A DNA stretch of 64,000 nucleotides from Serpula lacrymans var. lacrymans S7.9 (taxonomy: Eukaryota > Basidiomycota > Agaricomycetes > Boletales > Serpulaceae), in NCBI RefSeq assembly GCF_000218685.1, contig NW_006763296.1, positions 1,942,907 to 2,006,906 on the forward strand. The letters are read 5' to 3'. The translations under genes and the position numbers were made by a program. Below the pieces are notes generated by a model, which made no database searches, was not told the origin of the DNA, and saw nothing but the letters and a program-made list of their open reading frames with translations. Shown in pieces: positions 26,819 through 37,338 of this stretch. Numbering within the stretch: position 1 is the first letter of the stretch; each line of letters opens with the position of its first letter.

Positions 26819-27480
26819 TAATTTCGGTGTTGCATAGTTCGATGGACTGCTGGTTAGGTTCGAATAGGAAGTCTATAGTTTGCGGACGGTAATATGGACC
26901 AGACTCTCAAGGCTGTTCCTCCACTGACGGCGACTCTGATTTTGTATACCAATGTTTCTTTTGCATCTATGTTATAATTACAATACTAGTTTCGGAATAG
27001 GTATTACGAGTATTCTTCCGCCTATTTCTAGGGAATGTATCACCGCAGTTGTCCAATTGATTTACTGTACAAGTTGAATCTGCTTGGCTTCCTTCGGTAT
27101 TCAGAATATACGATTATGAACTTGATGATCTACAATTCTGTTCAACAAAACAAGCTAACGAATTTATATAATACAGTCACGTCTATAGCATAATTGACTA
27201 CTTCATTTTCCCTACGAAATACAAGTGCAAGTTAATAATAATAAGAGAACCAAAAAAGATACCAGAGGTAGGGTATGCGACAAGAAAACAATGGCAGAAG
27301 ATGTCAAAACTCAAGAATGGTCGAAAACTCAAATAGGGCGCCACAAGCTAGACCGCTTGCTTGTGCTCAGTCTTCTACTGTGCCTATTTACGCCGAAGAG
27401 ATTGTGAAGGGAAGACTGAGACGACGAATCGAAGTTTCGGCGGGAAAAGGCACTTCCGTTTCGTTTACTGTGAAAATAGA
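26819..27480. other. convergent intergenic region
   Basis: Spacer between the 3' ends of the DUF4112 gene and AA14 copy B. AT-rich; no gene seen. Confidence 0.5.
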
Positions 27481-28797
27481 TTAAGCATTTAGTCTAATGT
27501 AAGTTGTAATAACTGAGAGTGCGTACCATGTTTTGGGAGATCCGGAGAGAGTAGGTGAAGGAGTCGCACTGGTTGTGTGAGTAGGTGTGGAGGCGACGGA
27601 AGAAGCACTCGTGCTAGTCGCAGGCGTTGCATCACTGGAGTTGCCACCGGGTAGACTAGCTAAGACGGGCAACACAGTCTGATTTGCTGAAGGAACTGGC
27701 ATGCTGCTATACGAATTTTGGAAAATATCATTCTGAGCGCCATCGCGGAAGTTGTACAGATCGAGATAGAAAGGTGGGGAGTAGGTGCCTTCGAACATCT
27801 ACAGGAGAACGAATGAGCTCCGTGTTGTCGTGGGTATTTTTATATACGAGAACTTACGTTGTTGCGCTCAGTCTGGAACCAATAGAAAGGCTGTTTCGCG
27901 CCGTATGTGCAGTTCCCTGGAGCTGCATCTGGCTTCTTGTTCGCGGGGTCCGCGCCACAGCGTCGAGGGACTTTGGCCGCTGCCAGTGGAACGTTGGAGG
28001 TTGAGTTGGTGATATTGCATTGGAAGCTGTTCATGTAGTCTGATATAATGAAGCTTGTTAGAGGTAAGATCGTGTAACTGGAGAACGAGACTTACTCTGC
28101 TCTCCACCGCTATCTTGCTATATAAACGTATCTAATCAGTAACGAGAGACCAACAAACGATATCCACTCACCGAATGAATCCAAAAGAACGCACAGGTAC
28201 AGAGACCTGCAGGACAAGGTGGCATATCAACAGGCACTGAGAAATCCGTAAACCGCGTCCAGACGCAAGTTTGGTTGATACTAAAGACCGTAAAATCCTC
28301 AGGCTGAATATCCGACACGTTATTCTTGTAAGCAATCGCAAGCGCACAGCCTTTCAAGTCGTCCAAGCCTTTGGTGTGATATTCTGACATGGGAGAGCCG
28401 GGACAGACGTTGTCGGGGTTGTTGGCCTCTCGGATGTCGCCACCTGGGTTACTGCCAAAATAGGAAGTGGCACCCTTGTCGCATGCGATTTCGGTGGTGA
28501 CGTTTTGGCCGGCAGGGAGTTCGAAGACGTCTTGGGGGTGGGGTGGGTAGTCGAGGTGGCCGTGGAACCACCATTGACTGAAGTTGTAGTTCATTAATGG
28601 AGCGACAGGCCTGTTGTCGTATGGAAAGGTCTGTGCTGTGACATTAAAGCCCCACATGGAGGGATGCCATATTGCTAAGAAGAAATTCAATAATTTTTAG
28701 AGGCTGAAGAAATCAGTGTTGTATCGAATTACTCACAGGCATGTCCAGCAGCCAATGGGAGAAAACTGGATACGAGAACAAGTAGGAAAACAAACAT
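27481..28797 (-). CDS. AA14 lytic polysaccharide monooxygenase, copy B, with Ser/Thr tail
   Basis: Paralogue of the AA14 gene at 23.6-24.7 kb. Five exons, 28,737-28,797, 28,172-28,674, 28,096-28,117 (only 22 nt), 27,858-28,039 and 27,481-27,798, join in frame to give 361 residues. A signal peptide of about 18 residues (ending PLAAG) leaves a mature N-terminus [15 protein letters not shown], the copper-binding histidine brace. His120 (SEYHTKG) and Tyr197 (EQNYMN) align with the other two expected copper ligands. Conserved blocks [30 protein letters not shown] and FYLDLYNF are present. Unlike copy A it continues about 75 residues past QNDIF in a Ser/Thr/Pro-rich stretch that ends in a weakly hydrophobic tail; this could be a linker, a GPI-type signal, or reflect a missed last intron. 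The last two introns are at the same positions in both copies, while the early introns differ. Predicted role: extracellular xylan oxidation. Confidence 0.9.
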
Positions 28798-29982
28798 TCT
28801 TGTCGTTCTATGTATAGCGTCCGTTCAGCTATGTTTAAAGGTGGGATCGCAGGAGGGAAGAGCGAAAAGAGTGTGCCGGACGTCAAGTCCAAGTATAGTC
28901 TCGAGAAAGAATGGATCGCTGGGAACTAGCTGGAAACGTCTAATTTGAGTGCAGGCCTGCGCACTAGGGAACGAATAGAGAGAATGGGGGATGGCTGTGG
29001 AATCCATGGTGAGGTTTATAAACGGACAAGGATTAATTTTGTACGGAACAAAAGGTTGAACGGATTTTTATTTTGCTATTGTCCTTGGCGAGGAACAAAA
29101 AATCATGTGGCGATAAGGCGAAATGAACGTGACATGACACAATGTATCTATGTGACATACGTCACACTTCCATGTGTGGTCTCCATCATTGTTAGCATCG
29201 TCAAGGAGCAGGATGTATTTCTCTCAAAAGGGATTTGAACTGACATTTTGTCGCCCTTTCTGTTTTTTTTTGTATCATTCTGTATCAGAAAGTGCGGAAA
29301 TGGCACGTTGCGACGTCAGCTTGCAAAAGGAAGTTAGTCACAGTCACCAACCGTCACAGATCTTTATAAGTCAGCGGTTATGTGACTACTATATCTGGTC
29401 CGGCCGTTGTTTATTGACCGAGCCCCGAAGGCCTTTTCCGAATCCTTTCAACTTTTTCTGTGATCACATCTCGCTCGTCCGAGCCACTGTGACTTGTTAC
29501 CAAGCAAGGAGTGGCAAGTCCTTTCAAAGGCTTATATCATATCATGATAAACCCACATAACCTGAAACTCGAATCTTAAAGCAAGGTGAGATGAACACGC
29601 GACCGACATACTTCGAGGGTGACAACTTAAACTTGTCTGAAGACATCGACCAGCTGCTCGTATCGTGGTCGGTGGTGTAAACGAATTGAAGTGATGAACG
29701 ATTAAAGATTAAGAAGGTACAAAGATTCTACAATCTAATCTACGGACCTTATATGAATGTCTGTTACTTTATATGTTTCTTTATCCCTTCCCTTTGATCA
29801 AAGCGTGAATGTCCTAGGCTTCTGCGCGCTAAAGCAGCCCCTCTGGTGCTTAAATATGCGCTCGACGCTTTGAAGTCCACATTTCGGTTTATATGGAAAA
29901 GTGTGCCTCTTTCCACTACTACCCTGGCACCCACCCTTCACGCTCGTTTTGATTCTTATTATTTATCTCTCAACTAATCGCC
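28798..29982. other. divergent promoter region, AA14 copy B / C2H2 gene
   Basis: 1.2 kb between divergently transcribed starts (28,797 minus and 29,983 plus). No gene is supported. The imperfect CRE-like pairs GTGACAT and GACATACGTCAC occur near 29,130-29,165. Shared control of the two genes is possible but not shown. Confidence 0.5.
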
Positions 29983-31450
29983 ATGGCTGAAACTCTTAAC
30001 GAAGCTATTCCTAGCACCTCGTCCACCATCGCGTCTGAATATCTTCGTCCTGTCGAAGCTGGTCATTACTTCGACGTGGCGGGATTCGAGAAGGAGCTGG
30101 CCTCCTTTCAAGCGCCCACTGATGTAAGTCTCCTACACATCCTTTCTCTATGACTATCTTCATCGGCATGTCGTTTCCTTGTTTCAGTTCTTCGATGCCG
30201 TGGCGCAAGCATATGATTCGCGTTACTTGTTCGACCCCAGTTTCTTTGCTGACGCGATGCCTTCCGGTAACACCAGCGTGCCCTGGTCAGTCTTCGGGAA
30301 GGGGCAAGACGAGCAACACGCTGTTTATCAGAACTCTGCCGATTATATGGGTCTTGATTGGAATACCACTGGCTGGCATCCACGAACAAACCCTTACGAA
30401 GACCAGCACGGCGCGACTGGAGTCTGTCCTAAAGACATCGTGCCCTTTGTCCCTGTACCCTTTCTTGACGCAGGGAAAATAGAGCCCCAAAGACTGTCTT
30501 TGGATTTTGACGCGTTATTTCCTCTATTTTCCGAAACTTCGGGTGAAACGTCTACTATCAATCCAGGTTGGATCAACGAATACAACGCAAGCACCCCATT
30601 CGACCACCCATTCGACCAGTTCTCGCCTCTCAATGCACCAGAACTACCTCCGTCTCCTCCCTCCTTACATCCCGAGTCCACCTGGGACACTGATTCGGGG
30701 TTTGAGTCTGGTTCCGACGCGAGTTTCTCGCCTTGCCCTTCGGTTCCGCCACCTGCATGCAGACCTATCGCTCCGCTTCCGAGATGGAGTCCCTCTGCGT
30801 TGAGCTCCCTCCCTGCTGATAAGCATGCTCGTTTTGCCTCACGCAAGACATCAATATTATCCTCCTCTTCTTCGTCCAATGGCTACTGTTCCGAGTATGT
30901 AGAGACGCCTAAGCCCTTGATGACGAAAAGAAAAGCACAAGTACCTTGCGGTCCGAAACGCCAAGTCAAGAGGGTCAAGCACATCAATGACAACGAAGTC
31001 CTCTCTATATCTGCTACATCACGCCGGGTTCTCAACGCGAAAAATACAAATACCAACCAAAAATATTCCCCTAATACATCTCCTTCTCCCTTTTCACCTT
31101 CGTTAACTTCGATTCCACTCAACTACGTATCTTCTCAAAATTTCCAGCCAGAAACTACCATATCTCCAGAGGCTGACAAGGACGTTAAGGCCTACCAGAG
31201 TGTGTCGAGGCATAACCACTTTCCATGCCACCTCGATGGCTGCACCCACATTTGCACATCTGCGGGTGACTTGCGCCGACACCAACAGTCTCTCAGACAC
31301 CAACCCCCCTCCTTCCCATGCTTAGCTTGTCGCTATACTTTTACTCGCCCAGACGCTCTAAAGAGGCACCTGATGAAGAAACCCGCTTGCAAAAGGGCAC
31401 ATCAGGTCGAATGTACGGCGGAGGGCGATTGGGGAAGTATTTTGTGCTGA
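29983..31450 (+). CDS. C2H2-type zinc-finger protein
   Basis: ATG at 29,983 in the context CGCCATGG; exon 1 (29,983-30,123), a 64-bp GT-AG intron (30,124-30,187), then exon 2 to TGA at 31,450, for 467 residues. Most of the protein is low-complexity, Ser/Pro/Asn rich with basic patches, typical of a fungal regulator. Two fingers lie at the C-terminus (about residues 395-450). The first is C-x4-C-x12-H-x5-H (CHLDGCTHICTSAGDLRRH). The second is C-x2-C-x12-H followed by a late Cys (CLACRYTFTRPDALKRH...PAC), so it is a C2HC variant. The TFTRPDALKRH signature is common in basidiomycete DNA-binding proteins. Target genes are unknown; the divergent AA14 neighbour is a candidate by position only. Confidence 0.85.
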
Positions 31451-31727
31451 GTCTTTCCTTCTTGAGTTTTGTTTTCCTCTCGTACATCTGAACGGTTAGC
31501 GTACCCCACAATTTTTGAGAAGTGCCTTTCTCTACCATCATTCATTTTGCTACCTTTGACTCGTGCATTTCACAACTGTCTTCATAGCATAGCTATCATT
31601 CTATCATTCTGTATCGACTACATTTAATGTACATCAAAGTACTAGTATACAACAAATTCAAAGCAGAAAAATCACTCAATCGACACCCGCTGAGATTGGA
31701 AGTGAGCTTCATCAATGACCGCAACTT
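31451..31727. other. convergent intergenic
   Basis: Short AT-rich tail-to-tail spacer between the C2H2 gene and FtsJ-like gene 1. Nothing else seen. Confidence 0.5.
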
Positions 31728-32943
31728 TCATACTGGAATCCCCTTCTTTATAAACATCTTCCACAGAACGTTCGCCTGCACGGCCCAAACATCCCTGCAC
31801 AACTCCACGAGACGGTCAACGTAGTTTTCAGCGAGACACTCCATGGTCACAATGAAATCCAAATCTCCATGTTCCATATATCTACCCGTTCTTTCCTCGC
31901 CACCAAAAGTGATTTGAACCCAGAGTTCCTGAAGGCCCTTTAAGAAAACATCAAGCCGCTCATGCTGTGAACCAAGGCCAAATCCTTTGGCGATGGCATA
32001 GAATGTGCCTCGATTAGCATGCATTGACTGTGGTTTGCACAGTATCAGATTGAGCGAGAGCACATCCAGCATGTAAAGTAGCTGGGCGGTAGAGTCGCGG
32101 TGTGGGTTGGAAAGCTTCATAACGATGGTCCCATTATCACGTATGGCCATCAAGGCAATGATAAGCTGCGCGATCTGCAAGCGGCAATAGTCCCAGTGTT
32201 TTCCATTCAACTGCATACGGAGATGATGAGCGTCCAAAAGAACGATGTCAAATTGTCGTTCTTGAATGCAAACAGGTATATCGCTTAGTCGAACATCCTC
32301 AATGCGTGTGGCGGCAAGCTGAAAGTAGGTTAGATCGGTATACGTGATGCTAAACCTCTCCAGGTCCTTTTCTGACAGGAGGGACATGTGTCCACCCTGT
32401 TCTACTTCCAAAGAAATGCCTAGGCCAGCGGCTTTCCGGTTGCTGTCCAGTATATAGGACGTGAATCCACCAGGACAACATCTATAAGGGTATAAGTTGA
32501 CAAGGTTGTAACTCGGTACAATGCTCCCCGAAAACACATGTCACTCACCCTAGATCCAAGAACATAAACTCATGTTCTATGTTTGGTATAAAGTCCGATG
32601 CATGATCTATTTCGCCAAGTATGTTTTTCATTTTTATAAACCAGGCATAGTTTTGGCTTGGCCCAGCATTATCTGCCACATTGCGTTGTCGCTGAAAATG
32701 ACCGTCAAGGGTTGTTGATCTCCATCCCTGAGTGGGGGTACTTATAGATTAGCCAAAGAAAGGGAAAAAACTGATAAGCCTCACGATGCGCTTAAGTTTC
32801 ATGAGGTCGATAAACTCCCTGACTCCACGTTCTCTAATATGACTTTCGAGAACAAATTTGAGCTCGCCTTCTTCCCCGTCTCTAGTGTCGTAATCCGACC
32901 GCTCACATTGCAAGCGCGATGGGAGTTGGAAATGTGTATTCAT
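31728..32943 (-). CDS. FtsJ-like RNA methyltransferase domain protein 1
   Basis: Three exons, 32,785-32,943, 32,549-32,727 and 31,728-32,481, splice in frame (363 residues). The second junction creates FLDLGCCPGGFTSYIL, the SAM-binding motif I of the FtsJ/RrmJ Rossmann-fold methyltransferases. Other family positions are YTDLTYF, FDIVLLDAHHLR (the acidic motif IV) and NGTIVMKLSNPH, which carries the catalytic Lys. In RrmJ a Glu sits in the last motif before V-Y; here the matching segment is RGTFYAIAKG, with no Glu, so the K-D-K-E set looks incomplete and 2'-O-methylation activity is uncertain. The N-terminus (IRERGVREFIDLMKLKR) is charged and helical. Its closest visible relative is the adjacent gene at 33.9-35.1 kb. 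Substrate unknown. Confidence 0.85.
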
Positions 32944-33857
32944 CAGTGTGAGTAAAAGTGGGAGACGATAATGATACTAGCGGGTGAGCTCAAGATTATA
33001 TAGCACAAAAGACGCACCGGTGGATCATTGCAAGATATTCTTGAGCCCATGTATGGCCAGAGTGATATCTAAAATGGGATTGGGGATTACTATTAATATA
33101 TATATACGCGTTATGACTTGGATGATTGGGTAGATAACTGACTGCTTTTTGTGTTTGCGAATGTGAAGCGGATTTGACCATTTGTTTTAAATTATAATAT
33201 AGAAGGTGATGCACGCGCACTTTCCATTATTCCCGATACGTAGGACCTTGAAAACCGTGATAGAGAATCGTCTCAGGATACGTACCATTAGAGGTAGATA
33301 GTTCTATCAGAATCAAACACTAAATACTAACAGAAAAATGGCGCATAACCTGGGCGACAGATAAACCTCCAATTGGTGTCGTGACGGCTTTATAAAATAT
33401 AGAAGAATTTTCTATCAGATTTTGGTAGGTTCATCACCACGCTACACTTAAGTGGTGTATTGAATGCATTCGACTTCTGCCTTGGCTCGTCGTATAGTAT
33501 TCTCCAGTTGCCTGAGATTAGAGGTGCTTCAGAAAAGTATTTTAGACGAGATGTAGATAAGACCCTACATATACTTATATTTTTACGGGTTTTGAGAACA
33601 GGACTAGTACGACTCGAACGCGCAGGCTGAGCTGGGTTTGTTGATTTGATACTCCGCGACCTTTGTTATATCAAGGTTCGTCTCAACAGCCGTTCAAAGC
33701 AACGTTGGGGCCTATTCACTTCCTGTGATAGCTCAAAGTATTCCATGTGATCATATCTCGCAAAACAAACCTATAGCTAGTAAGTCACTGGTTGAAAGGG
33801 TAACAACCAAGAAAATATTCAGTGAAAGGGCTTCGTCAATGGCCATGGTCTCAGTTT
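32944..33857. other. intergenic spacer between FtsJ-like paralogues
   Basis: About 0.9 kb, AT-rich. It contains the promoter of FtsJ-like gene 1 and the 3' end of gene 2. No coding frame or RNA gene is supported. Confidence 0.5.
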
Positions 33858-35063
33858 TCATACTGAGATTCCCTTCCTCCTAAACATGTTCCTCAGAGCT
33901 TCCGCCTGCACGGCCCAAACACCTCTACACAAGTCCACGAGTCGGTCAACGTAATGCTCGGCGAGACATTCCATCGTGACGACGAAATCCAGATCTCCGC
34001 GTTTCATATATCTACCCTTCCCTTCCTCGCCACCAAAGGTGAGTTGAACCCACAATTCTTGCAAGCCTTTCAAAAAGACGTCAGAACGTGTACACTGTGA
34101 GCCAAGGCCAAAGCCTTTGGCGATGGCATAGAATGTGCCCCGATTACCATGCATCGAAGTTGGCTTGCACAATATCAGATTGAGCGAGAGCACATCGAGC
34201 ATGTAAAGCATTTGGGCAGGGAAGTCGCGATGTGGGTTGGAAAGTTTCATGACGATGGTACCGTTATCGCCAATGGCCATCAAGGCAATGATAAGCTGCG
34301 CAATTTGCAAGCGATGATAATTCCAGCCTACGTTTTTTGCTTGCTTGCGGAGATGATGAGCGTCCAAAAGGATAAGGTCGTAACGTTGTTCTCGAATGCA
34401 ATTGGGTATATCTCTCAAGCGTTCATCCTCATAATGTGTGGAAGTAAACCGAAAGTAAGTGAGGTCGGCATAGATGATGTGGAACTTCTTCATAAGCTTC
34501 GGCGAAATGATGGATTCGTGTCCGCCACTCTCTACTTCCAGAGAAATCCCTACACCAGTTGCTCTCCGGTTAGTGCTCATAATGTACGACGTAAAACCGC
34601 CAGGACAACATCTTTGAAAATGAAGTCATACTTTATTCAAGTCATAAAAAACAGCGACATTGGACATATGCTACTCACCCTACATCTAAAAATGACATCT
34701 CCCTTTTAGCTGGTATACATCTTGATGCATCGTTGATTTCACTGAGAACGCCTCTCATTCTTATGAACCAAATTCGTGTCTCTTTCTCCCCAGAGTTATC
34801 GGCCACTATCCTTTGTTGTTGGAAATGGTGATCAAGAGACTCTGCTTCCCATCCCTGAATACCTATGTGTAAAGTCGAGAAGAAAGAGTTAAGGTAGGAT
34901 GCCTTACCTTGCGCTTGAGCTTCATGAGCTCGACAAACTCATCAACGCCACGTTCCCTGATCAGAGGTTCCAGAGCAAATCGGTGCTCATCTTCCTCGCC
35001 ATTTCCTTCGTCGTCATATTGTCGGCTCGAGATCGATGGCTGTTGTTGAGTACCTGCATCCAT
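33858..35063 (-). CDS. FtsJ-like RNA methyltransferase domain protein 2
   Basis: Tandem paralogue of the gene just downstream. Exons 34,908-35,063, 34,679-34,854 and 33,858-34,611 (361 residues) have the same intron positions and phases, and the third exon has exactly the same length (754 nt). The chosen ATG (35,063) gives a start MDAGTQQQP; longer open sequence upstream lacks an ATG. The second junction forms FLDVGCCPGGFTSYIM (SAM-binding motif I), followed by YADLTYF, YDLILLDAHHLRKQ and NGTIVMKLSNPH. The final catalytic Glu position again reads RGTFYAIAKG. Sequence divergence between the copies is moderate and spread along the gene, with both frames intact, suggesting both have been kept under selection. 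Confidence 0.85.
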
Positions 35064-36051
35064 TGATGTTGATGATAGTGGCGTGATAAGAAGTCGGACT
35101 CTGGAGTACACAAACGTCTAGGAGTATATACTGAACCCCTAAGCGCCGTGGATCATCAGGACCGTTTTTGGCTGGTTGCCACAAAAACAAGAGGCAAACA
35201 CCTGGGCATACCATAACCGCTTATGCACATCAAGCTGCGACTCACAGAACCACGTTGATCATAAATCGTCAACTGCCTTTGTATTTGCGACACGTGGACC
35301 GGATTCACCTACTACTAATAACTTTGGTCAAGCAAATCAAAGTTTACCGCATGAGTTGCATGACATGAATGACCAATCACACATTCTGTAATATGATTTC
35401 AGATTTTGAAGCAATAATACAGGATTCACACTTACCTTCCATAAATCCAATCCCAGGCAAATTTATCTAGCACCACTGACCGAGCCAACTTGAGACATGT
35501 ACCAACATATTACCATCATTATCATAAACCAGCAGACATTACCAGAGTAGATTCCGCCATCATCATATCAACTAGGAAAGTGCTGGATAATTGCCGCAGA
35601 ACTAAAATGTGGACAAGTGTTTTATACTCTTCGTGAGTATATGCAGCACAATCAGAGAGCTGCGTAATAACAAGTAGGGCGACTCACTTTGTCCTACTGA
35701 CAATAACATGCTCGGCTTGGGCCATCGAGTACGTGTAACACCGATATGGGTCCGTGATACTGGAAATGCGAATTCCTTTTGCTAGGTGAGGCTCATGGTT
35801 CACGGATAGATCTTCCTCCGACTCGAACGACCTCGTGGTCTCTCACAAAATGTATTGTGGTCGGTCGTGTCGTGTTCCAATAGTACGACACCGCCCTATC
35901 GACATCACTGAGAACGATATGGTGATGCGTTGAATCCAAGTGAATCGGCTCCGATAGAGAAATTTACAGGCTAAGAAGCTCGTGTAAAGTCTGATACTGT
36001 CGGGCGCTGCGTTGGCTGAGTGTGATAGTTTCGTTGTTTAAAGTAAGAGCT
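35064..36051. other. intergenic region
   Basis: Upstream of FtsJ-like gene 2. No gene, repeat or RNA recognised. Confidence 0.5.
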
Positions 36052-36661
36052 TTAATGAAGCGGATACGACTTTATATTTCTGGTTGGCGCTAGCAGAATC
36101 AGCTTAAATGAATTATTGTAAGGGGAGTTCGCAGTGTGTTCACTCGGAGTAAATTGTTTTGAGTTAGTATTAGGCGAACAGTGTCGCGGGAATTGTCCAG
36201 ATGGGCTTCTGGTTCCCACGTTCCGTCCTCGTCTCCATAGCCCTTCCATAGGACTAGGAACTCTAATTTGCCACGCTTCAAGCATGCATCCACCACCCGT
36301 TCGACTTCGAACTCTTCTTCACCTTCCTGGGTGACTACAACCGGTCCGGGCCGGTCTATACGCTGTCCCGGCAGCGGCCCTTTGTAGGGTTTCACACAGC
36401 TAATATTGACCGTGGGTACTACCTTATTCATTTTGGGAGTTCCAGCTCCACTGTGTTGGGTTTGACTTCCTTAATCCGGTAAGGGCCAATCCATTTTTCG
36501 GTCAGTTTTCTAGACTGCCGATCTTTTAACTTTAAGTGGCTGGTATCTAACCAGACCAAGTCGCCGACTTTGTAATCAGGGGCCTTAGAGCGTCTATGCT
36601 CTGCCCTGTTTTTCATCTGGGACTCAATAATAGAAGAAAGAGAAAAAAGCAGTTGTCGCAT
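36052..36661 (-). pseudogene. Ty3/gypsy pol tail remnant (integrase C-terminus and chromodomain)
   Basis: Two overlapping frames on the minus strand hold the end of a gypsy polyprotein. The first (36,661 to about 36,428) is the integrase C-terminal region: a YKVGDLVWLDTSHLKL segment, then KLTEKWIGPYRI. After a frameshift near 36,430 comes VNISCVKPYKG and a chromodomain with FEVERVVDACLKRGKLEFLV, LWKGYGDEDGTWEPEAHL. No reverse transcriptase, protease or LTR is attached, so this is a truncated old fragment unrelated in position to the gypsy stack at 43-64 kb. Confidence 0.85.
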
Positions 36662-37338
36662 TGGGGCATTTTTAAAGGCAGCTTGACACCTGTCAAAACC
36701 ACGGGTACTACCACAATTGCATGCAGCTGGAGGATAGAACAGTGGTCACTTTACTGGTGGTATCACAATACGAGGGTGAGACATGGCTGAGCATGGATCA
36801 GAATGACAAGATGATCATCATGATGTGCATGGAGCTCTGGCTATTTCACCAATGCTATGACACGCACCACCACTGACAATCAGTGAAGGCAGCTGAGATA
36901 CTGAGTTGCGCTACGGATCACATGATCTGCTAGAGAAAACTTCTTGGTGTGATATAGTTCTTGACATGATTTGCACATTTTTGATTTTTGTCCAATGCGT
37001 CCCATCATGGAGAAGAGATAGTAACTTTGCTTGCCACCAAGTGTAACACTTTTCATCACATGATCATGTGATGGCATCAAAGGCCTATCTTATATTATCA
37101 GCACTCAGTAGTGTGACAAGCTCTTTTCAAAATGAACAGTGTTGCCAAACACATCAGCTCGTTCCGAAACTGGCCCGTTTCGAAAGGGCACTGTTTTGAA
37201 ACGAAACGAGACTTTTTTGGCGGGCGACATTTCGAAACGGTGGCTGCCTAACGGGCCCAGATGAGTCAGTGAGTTTGAACTTGCATGGTGTATGGTCATA
37301 TTTGTACAGTTAAGTACCACCAGGAATCATTTTTACCG
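36662..37338. other. intergenic region with GAAACG/CGTTTCG repeats
   Basis: Includes a cluster of short inverted and direct repeats around 37,150-37,250 built from CGTTTCGAAA, GTTTTGAAACG and TTTCGAAACG. On the minus strand these read as FRF/FRNGPVSE-like peptide repeats, which looks like simple-sequence expansion rather than a gene. The upstream region of the NTPase gene lies here. Confidence 0.5.

Noticed and set aside
33600..33670. tRNA-like B-box (minus strand, GCGTTCGAGTCG)
   Set aside because: The TpsiC stem does not pair and no D-arm or acceptor stem can be formed around it.
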